Assembly: GCA_963778675.1 (NCBI GenBank)
Contig: CAVZVI010000007.1
Location: 186,001 to 250,000 of the forward strand
Origin: CAWCDJ01 sp963778675
Lineage (GTDB): Bacteria > Acidobacteriota > Terriglobia > Bryobacterales > Bryobacteraceae
Direction of reading: 5' to 3'
DNA length: 64,000 nt
Below, one piece after another: positions 58,973 through 64,000 of the stretch. Under the pieces are notes generated by a model. That model saw only the letters and a list, made by a program, of their open reading frames with translations, ran no database searches and was not told the origin of the DNA. A program made the position numbers and the translations under genes. Positions within the stretch are counted from its first letter, which is position 1. Each line of letters starts with the position of its first letter.

Positions 58973-60415
58973 ATGCCCGAATCTCCTATCACAGCGCGCG
59001 CCCAGGATTTCGCCACCTGGTATCAGGACGTCGTCCTGCAGGGCGACATGGCCGAGCCCGCGGAAATCGTCAAAGGCTGCATGGTGATCAAGCCCAACGG
59101 CTACGCCGTCTGGGAGGTGCTGCAGCGCGAATTCGATCAGCGCTTCAAGGCGACCAATCACCAGAACGCCTACTTTCCCCTGCTCATCCCGCAGAGCTTC
59201 CTGCGGAAAGAGGCCGAGCACGTGGAAGGCTTCTCCCCGGAACTGGCCGTGGTAACGATCGCCGGCGGCAAAGAGCTGGAGGAGCCGTACGTCATCCGGC
59301 CGACGTCGGAAACCATCATCGGGCACTTCTTCGCGAAGTGGATCCAGAGCTGGCGCGATCTGCCGGTATTGATGAACCAGTGGGCCAACGTGGTGCGCTG
59401 GGAGCTGCGGACCCGCATGTTCCTGCGGACCACGGAGTTTCTATGGCAGGAGGGCCACACCGCGCACTCGACGCACGCCGAGGCCATCGAAGAGGTGCTG
59501 CGGATCCTCGACATCTACGCCGAAGTAGCCGAGGAAATCATGGCCATGCCGGTGATCAAGGGCGTGAAGACGCACGCGGAGAAGTTTGCCGGCGCGCTGC
59601 AAAGCTATTCGATCGAAGCCATGATGCAGAACGGCCTCGCGCTGCAGGCCGGAACCAGCCACGACCTGGGACAGAATTTCGGCAAGGCCTTCGACGTCCG
59701 CTTCCAGAACAAGGAAGGCCAGCTCGATTACGTCTGGCAGACCAGCTGGGGCGTGAGCACCCGGCTGATCGGCGGACTGATCATGACGCACTCCGACGAT
59801 AAGGGCCTGGTGCTGCCTCCCAAGCTGGCCCCGGTTCCCTCCGTGCTCGTTCCGATTTACCGGAAGGACGAGGAGAAGAATGCCGTGCTCGAAGCGGCGC
59901 GGCGCATCGCGGCCGAACTCGGCGCGAAAGTAGACGACCGTGAGGGGCAATCGCCCGGCGCGAAGTTCTTCCACTGGGAGCGGCGCGGAGTTCCCCTGGT
60001 GCTGGAACTGGGACCGCGCGACCTGGCATCGGGGAATATCGTGCTCAAGCGCCGCGACACGGGCGCGAAGGAAGTCGTGCGCCAGAGCGAAGCGCGCGCG
60101 AAATACCAGGCGGCGCTGGCCGCGATGCAGAATGACCTCTTCATGACCGCCAAGAATCGCTTGAACGCGAATACCGTCACCGCCAATTCGCTTGGCGAGG
60201 TGCAGGAGATCCTGCAGGACGCGAGCGCGGAAAAGGGCGGCGGAAAATTCGTGATGGCGCATTTGAAGGACGATGCGGAATGTGACGCGCGGCTCAAGGA
60301 GTTCAAGGCCACGGTCCGGAACATCCCGCTGGTCGATGAATTCGACGGGCCTGGTAAGTGCATCGTTACCGGCGAAACGGTCGAACAGCGATCCGTGATC
60401 GCCAAAGCTTACTAG
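58973..60415 (+). CDS. proS: Proline--tRNA ligase (eukaryotic/archaeal-like ProS type)
   Basis: 480 residues. Class II synthetase motifs are seen: motif 1 around NAYFPLLIPQSFLRKEAEHV, motif 2 VRWELRTRMFLRTTEFLWQE and the later LGQNFGKAFDVRFQ with TSWGVSTRLIGGLIMTHSDD. The catalytic core is followed by the anticodon-binding and C-terminal domain typical of the about 480-residue type, without the editing insertion of the long bacterial form. It lies 15 bp after plsC and ends the tight operon run. Confidence 0.96.
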   Translation: MPESPITARAQDFATWYQDVVLQGDMAEPAEIVKGCMVIKPNGYAVWEVLQREFDQRFKATNHQNAYFPLLIPQSFLRKEAEHVEGFSPELAVVTIAGGKELEEPYVIRPTSETIIGHFFAKWIQSWRDLPVLMNQWANVVRWELRTRMFLRTTEFLWQEGHTAHSTHAEAIEEVLRILDIYAEVAEEIMAMPVIKGVKTHAEKFAGALQSYSIEAMMQNGLALQAGTSHDLGQNFGKAFDVRFQNKEGQLDYVWQTSWGVSTRLIGGLIMTHSDDKGLVLPPKLAPVPSVLVPIYRKDEEKNAVLEAARRIAAELGAKVDDREGQSPGAKFFHWERRGVPLVLELGPRDLASGNIVLKRRDTGAKEVVRQSEARAKYQAALAAMQNDLFMTAKNRLNANTVTANSLGEVQEILQDASAEKGGGKFVMAHLKDDAECDARLKEFKATVRNIPLVDEFDGPGKCIVTGETVEQRSVIAKAY

Positions 60416-60511
60416 GGCGTTACGTGCTGCGAAGCACACATAGCTCCAATTAGTAAGAAACGAGTAAAGGATTCCGGGGTTCCAACACGTTATACGTCCC
60501 GGGAGGGAACG

Positions 60512-62287
60512 ATGCGCCAGGGAACCCGTTTCCGTTCGCTGTCAGTCTGCGTGTGCTTCGCCGCAGTAGCCGCCGTGCCGGCAGGCGCGATGTCGGTCAG
60601 GTTGACCGCGTCCAACGACTCGCCGATTACGCTGGGTACGCCGGTCCATTTCAGCGCCACGCTGTCTGACGACACAAGCGGGACCGTCTGGTACCGCTTC
60701 CGGGAGCGCCCGCTGGGCGGCGTCTTCCGGACGATCCGGGACTACGGACCGCTCACGGACCTCGACTGGACTGAGGCGGACCATGAAGGCGTATTTGAGA
60801 TCGAAGTATCGGCGCGCAGCCTCGACACCGGCGATATCGGCGTCACATCCGCGGTATACAACGTTCAGCCGCTGGTGACCGGCGGCGAGGCGCTGGTGAC
60901 ACCTACGCAGAATCCGCTGGTGTTCCTGTACAGCGCACCCGCCTGCCCTGCCGGCCAAAAGATGCGGGTGGAGTTCCGGGTTCCGCACGAACCGATCCAG
61001 ACCACTCCCTACAAGCCCTGCGTGGCCGGCGTGAGCATGAACTTCTACCTTGCCGGATTGCGCGGACGCACGTCGTACGTTGCCCGCCACGTAGTCTACA
61101 CGGGCACGCAGTCGCTGGCCGGAGCACCGATCCCGTTCACAACCGGCAGCGTCCCGGACGGATTCTATAAGAGCACAGTCCTGTTGCCGGAGCAGTCGGC
61201 AGCCAGCGAACGGGTGCTGCTCGGAAGCGCTTTTGGCGCGCCGGTGGCGCACGATCTCAACGGGAACGTGATCTGGTACGGACCGGCTGACATCTCCTAC
61301 ATTACCCGTCCGGAGGCCGGCGGCATGTTCTGGGGCCTCGTGGAGAACTTCAAGGTCGACCCTTCCCAACAGGCAGTGCGTGAGTTCGACCTGACGGGTA
61401 TGACGGTGCGCGAGACGAACGCGGCGCGGGTGAACGAACAGTTGAAGGTCCTGGGCCGGCGCACCATTACCGCCTTCCACCACGAAGCCCGCACTCTTCC
61501 GGACGGCCGGATTCTGGTGCTGGCTGATGTGGAGCAACTGCTAACCGGCGTGCAGGGTGCAGGACAAGTAGACGTGCTGGGCGACATGATCATCGTCCTC
61601 GATCAGGAGTTGAACATAGTCTGGACATGGGATACCTTCGACCACCTGGATGTCACGCGGAAAGCCGTGCTGGGCGAGACCTGTCTCGGATCCGGGGCTT
61701 GTCCCCCGTACCTGCTTGCGCCGGATGCCAACGATTGGACCCACGGGAACGCCGTGCAGCTAACACCGGACGGAAACCTGCTCTATTCGAGCCGGCACCA
61801 GGACTGGCTGATCAAGATCGCCTATGACAACGGAAACGGAGACGGCCACGTGATCTGGAGGCTCGGCAAGGACGGCGATTTCCAGATCGTGTCGAGCGAC
61901 CCGTACCCCTGGTTTTCGCACCAGCACGACGGGAACTTCGTTTTGTCGGACCCTTCGAAGCTGCTTGTATTCGATGACGGGAACACCCGGGTTGCCACCC
62001 TGGGCAGCGGTCACAGCCGCGGTCAGGTGTTCCGGATCGACGATCAGGCAATGACGGCCACCCCGATGGTGAATGCGGACCTGGGGGTCTACTCGGTGGC
62101 GGTGGGTTCGGCACAGCAACTCAGCAACGGCGACTACCACTTCGACGCGGGCTACGTGCCGGTAAGCGGCGGTGCGGTGGCCTACTCGATCGAAGTCGAC
62201 CAAAACGGCAATATCGTCTATAACGCCAACGCCAACGTACCGCTGTATCGCACTTTCCGGCTCAATAGTATATATTCGTACCATTGA
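60512..62287 (+). CDS. Aryl-sulfate sulfotransferase (ASST-like), secreted
   Basis: 591 residues with a signal peptide (SLSVCVCFAAVAAVPAGAMS). N-terminal Ig-like segment (about 28-110) precedes a six-bladed propeller of the ASST type: LLGSAFGAPVAHDLNGNVIW, ITAFHHEARTLPDGRIL and the conserved histidine pair region DWTHGNAVQLTPDGNLLYSS, with WFSHQHDGN. ASST transfers sulfate between phenolic compounds without PAPS. A sulfatase gene follows 6 bp later, pointing to paired sulfate handling. Confidence 0.88.
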   Translation: MRQGTRFRSLSVCVCFAAVAAVPAGAMSVRLTASNDSPITLGTPVHFSATLSDDTSGTVWYRFRERPLGGVFRTIRDYGPLTDLDWTEADHEGVFEIEVSARSLDTGDIGVTSAVYNVQPLVTGGEALVTPTQNPLVFLYSAPACPAGQKMRVEFRVPHEPIQTTPYKPCVAGVSMNFYLAGLRGRTSYVARHVVYTGTQSLAGAPIPFTTGSVPDGFYKSTVLLPEQSAASERVLLGSAFGAPVAHDLNGNVIWYGPADISYITRPEAGGMFWGLVENFKVDPSQQAVREFDLTGMTVRETNAARVNEQLKVLGRRTITAFHHEARTLPDGRILVLADVEQLLTGVQGAGQVDVLGDMIIVLDQELNIVWTWDTFDHLDVTRKAVLGETCLGSGACPPYLLAPDANDWTHGNAVQLTPDGNLLYSSRHQDWLIKIAYDNGNGDGHVIWRLGKDGDFQIVSSDPYPWFSHQHDGNFVLSDPSKLLVFDDGNTRVATLGSGHSRGQVFRIDDQAMTATPMVNADLGVYSVAVGSAQQLSNGDYHFDAGYVPVSGGAVAYSIEVDQNGNIVYNANANVPLYRTFRLNSIYSYH

Positions 62288-62293
62288 GCCTCG

Positions 62294-63667
62294 ATGAAGC
62301 GCCGCACGTTTCTCCAAACCGCTAGCGCGGCCGCGCTAGCCCCTTTCAATTCCAGGGCGGCTCTGTCCCCGCCCCCAAACGTGATCGTGATCCTCGCCGA
62401 CGATCTCGGATATGGAGACCTGCACTGCTATGGGTCGCGCATCCAGACGCCCAATATCGACCGGATGGCTGCGGAAGGAGCGATGTTCAGCAACTTCTAC
62501 GCCGCCAGCCCGGTGTGCTCGCCCTCCCGGGCGGCGCTGCTGACCGGCCGGTACGGCGTCCGCTGCGGCATTCGCACCGCCCTGCAGCCCGGGGACACGA
62601 TTGGCCTGCCGTCTACGGAAACCACCATCGCGCAGATGTTGAAGCCCGCGGGATACAACACCATGTGCGTGGGCAAATGGCATTTGGGAACCGGCGATTT
62701 CCTGCCAACGAAGCGCGGCTTCGATGGATATTACGGCATTCCCTACAGCAACGACCAGTCCCCCTCTGTGTTGATGCAGAACACCACCGTCATCGAATCG
62801 CCGGTGAATCAGTCTACGATCACCCAGCGGTATACGACCCAAGCCATCAACTTCATCCGGCAGTCGAAGAATACACCCTTCTTTCTGTACCTGCCCCACA
62901 CGGCGCCGCATATTCCGCTGGCCCCGTCGCCGAACTTTCTGGGAAAGTCTTCCATGGGGTTGTACGGAGACGTGGTGGAAGAACTCGACTGGAGCGTCGG
63001 GCAGATCCTGCAGGAACTGGAAGCCAACCATCTCGACTCCAACACGCTGGTCGTGTTTACGAGCGATAACGGTCCCTGGTTTCAGGGCAGTGCCGGCCGC
63101 TTGCGCGGACGCAAGGGCGACACGTTCGACGGCGGCATGCGCGAACCGTTCCTTGCGCGCTTTCCGGGGAAGATCCCTCCCGGCCGGAGGGTAAAGCCAT
63201 TGGCCAGCACCATGGACCTCCTGCCGACGATCGCCGGGCTGACGAACGCCAAGCTCCCCGCGAACCCGGTCGACGGCGTGGACATTTGGCCTCTCTTGAC
63301 CGGCCAGGGCCGGCCCTCGGAGCGGCCGCCGTTCCTCTACTTCGCTGACTGGAACCTGCAGTGTGCGCGGGTGGGGCGCTGGAAGCTACACCTCGCCCGG
63401 TACAATACGCCCGCCTATAGTCCCATGCCGAAGGTCGGCTATTACAACCTTCGCTTGCTCAGCCCGGAGTTATACGACCTCGAGAACGATCCCGAAGAGG
63501 CGGAGGACGTCTCCGACAGCCATCCGGAGATCGTCGCCAACATACGCACCCAGGTGGAGCAGATGCTGCCGGCTCTGCCGGCCAAGGTGCAGGCAGCCTG
63601 GCAAGACACGCAAAGCCGCCCGGTCTATCCCAATACGCCGGGAGCTCTGCCTGAGCCGATTCAGTAG
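62294..63667 (+). CDS. Secreted arylsulfatase-family sulfatase
   Basis: 457 residues starting MKRRTFLQTASAAALAPF, a twin-arginine-like signal. Sulfatase features: metal-binding Asp36-Asp37 in VILADDLGYGD, and Cys75 in CSPSRAALLTGRYG, which becomes formylglycine (CxPSR motif), followed by GKWHLGTGDFLPTKRGFD and TSDNGPW. A formylglycine-generating enzyme must be encoded elsewhere. It cleaves sulfate esters; together with the upstream sulfotransferase it may process sulfated aromatics or polysaccharides. Confidence 0.94.
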   Translation: MKRRTFLQTASAAALAPFNSRAALSPPPNVIVILADDLGYGDLHCYGSRIQTPNIDRMAAEGAMFSNFYAASPVCSPSRAALLTGRYGVRCGIRTALQPGDTIGLPSTETTIAQMLKPAGYNTMCVGKWHLGTGDFLPTKRGFDGYYGIPYSNDQSPSVLMQNTTVIESPVNQSTITQRYTTQAINFIRQSKNTPFFLYLPHTAPHIPLAPSPNFLGKSSMGLYGDVVEELDWSVGQILQELEANHLDSNTLVVFTSDNGPWFQGSAGRLRGRKGDTFDGGMREPFLARFPGKIPPGRRVKPLASTMDLLPTIAGLTNAKLPANPVDGVDIWPLLTGQGRPSERPPFLYFADWNLQCARVGRWKLHLARYNTPAYSPMPKVGYYNLRLLSPELYDLENDPEEAEDVSDSHPEIVANIRTQVEQMLPALPAKVQAAWQDTQSRPVYPNTPGALPEPIQ

Positions 63668-63671
63668 CCTG

Positions 63672-64000
63672 TTAGCGTACCGCAGCAGTAGTCTGGCTGG
63701 GCTTCAGATACTTCGCGTACCAGGCGAGATAGCGATCGATGCGATCCGTTTGGTAACTGGGCCGCGTGATTCCGTGAAACGAGTTCGGATAAACGATTAA
63801 CTCGGTCGGAACACCAAGGCTCGAAAGCGCCTCGTACATCTCCTCGCCACCCACCAGGGGCACATTGGCATCCTTCTCACCGCCCAGGAAAAGCGTGGGA
63901 GTGGTGATCTGGTCGGCGTGCATGAAACCGTAGGAGATCTTCAGCCACGGCTCGATACCGACCTTCCACGGAGGGCCGATCTCTTCGTCGTACTGCAGGA
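63672..64000 (-). CDS. S9 family (prolyl oligopeptidase-like) peptidase, C-terminal end only
   Basis: The frame is open to the window edge, giving the last 108 residues. The visible part has PTLFLGGEKDANVPLVGGEE (the acid-bearing loop of the alpha/beta hydrolase) and YPNSFHGITRPSY, where the catalytic histidine lies in SFHG. The pattern matches dipeptidyl aminopeptidase/acylaminoacyl peptidase C-termini. The catalytic serine lies outside the window. Confidence 0.85.
   Translation of the reverse strand, partial: LQYDEEIGPPWKVGIEPWLKISYGFMHADQITTPTLFLGGEKDANVPLVGGEEMYEALSSLGVPTELIVYPNSFHGITRPSYQTDRIDRYLAWYAKYLKPSQTTAAVR

Noticed and set aside
60423..60438. Hairpin GTGCT-GCGA-AGCAC after proS as a terminator
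   Set aside because: The stem is only 5 bp and no uridine run follows.

Overview
The window looks like a high-GC chromosome segment from an acidobacterium, most likely of the Bryobacterales/Solibacter type. The lineage call rests on protein families seen here: a VWFA-like secreted protein of the acidobacterial type, a very large Oar-like TonB-dependent receptor with an N-terminal carboxypeptidase-regulatory domain, an acidobacterial PadR/ADOP permease pair, a BlaI/BlaR1-TonB pair and an exosortase E. No rRNA, tRNA or CRISPR array was seen.

Layout. 1-15034: mostly minus-strand envelope genes (partial VWA protein, rhomboid protease, DUF2254 protein, TonB receptor, Omp85-like barrel, YkgJ, two MacB-like permeases, YheT-like hydrolase, CusF-like lipoprotein) with one frameshifted plus-strand Gfo/Idh/MocA oxidoreductase. 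15136-23461: phosphocholine-type phospholipase C; an exosortase E/CPBP protease fusion with its own 54-residue VPEID-CTERM-type substrate, which starts at TTG; a PadR regulator with a leaderless-type promoter; a frameshifted ADOP permease; and a GNAT acetyltransferase.

23484-30228 is a complete 6,745-bp Tn7-like transposon. It has TGT...ACA ends, imperfect terminal inverted repeats, extra TnsB-type repeats and a perfect 5-bp target duplication (AAGCA). It encodes a TnsA-TnsB fusion, a TnsC/TniB ATPase and a TnsD-like TniQ with tandem C-terminal repeats, plus two small genes. It lies 22 bp beyond the stop codon of the GNAT gene, with the tnsA side facing that gene. This is the geometry of Tn7 at glmS and suggests the GNAT 3' end as its attachment site.

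30263-41776: BlaI with a well-formed promoter and two operator-like palindromes, BlaR1-TPR-TonB, a periplasmic binding protein, a VOC protein, an enolase-superfamily enzyme, an ABC-2 exporter, an ArsR/SRPBCC/DUF1801 operon, a C-terminally short glycosyltransferase and a hicBA toxin-antitoxin pair. 42088-49987: a frameshifted GH54-type arabinofuranosidase with repeat-rich C-terminus, an acidobacterial unknown, a PQQ-propeller protein, Kbl and a flavin reductase. 50090-64000: a tightly packed plus-strand run (HU, M50 protease, two glycosyltransferases, prepilin peptidase, FHA-GAF-SpoIIE phosphatase, FolC, frameshifted GH28, PlsC, ProS), then an arylsulfotransferase/sulfatase pair and a partial S9 peptidase.

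Four genes carry six apparent frameshifts, all of the same +1 sign. This looks more like a systematic sequence artefact than independent gene decay, but raw reads would have to decide.
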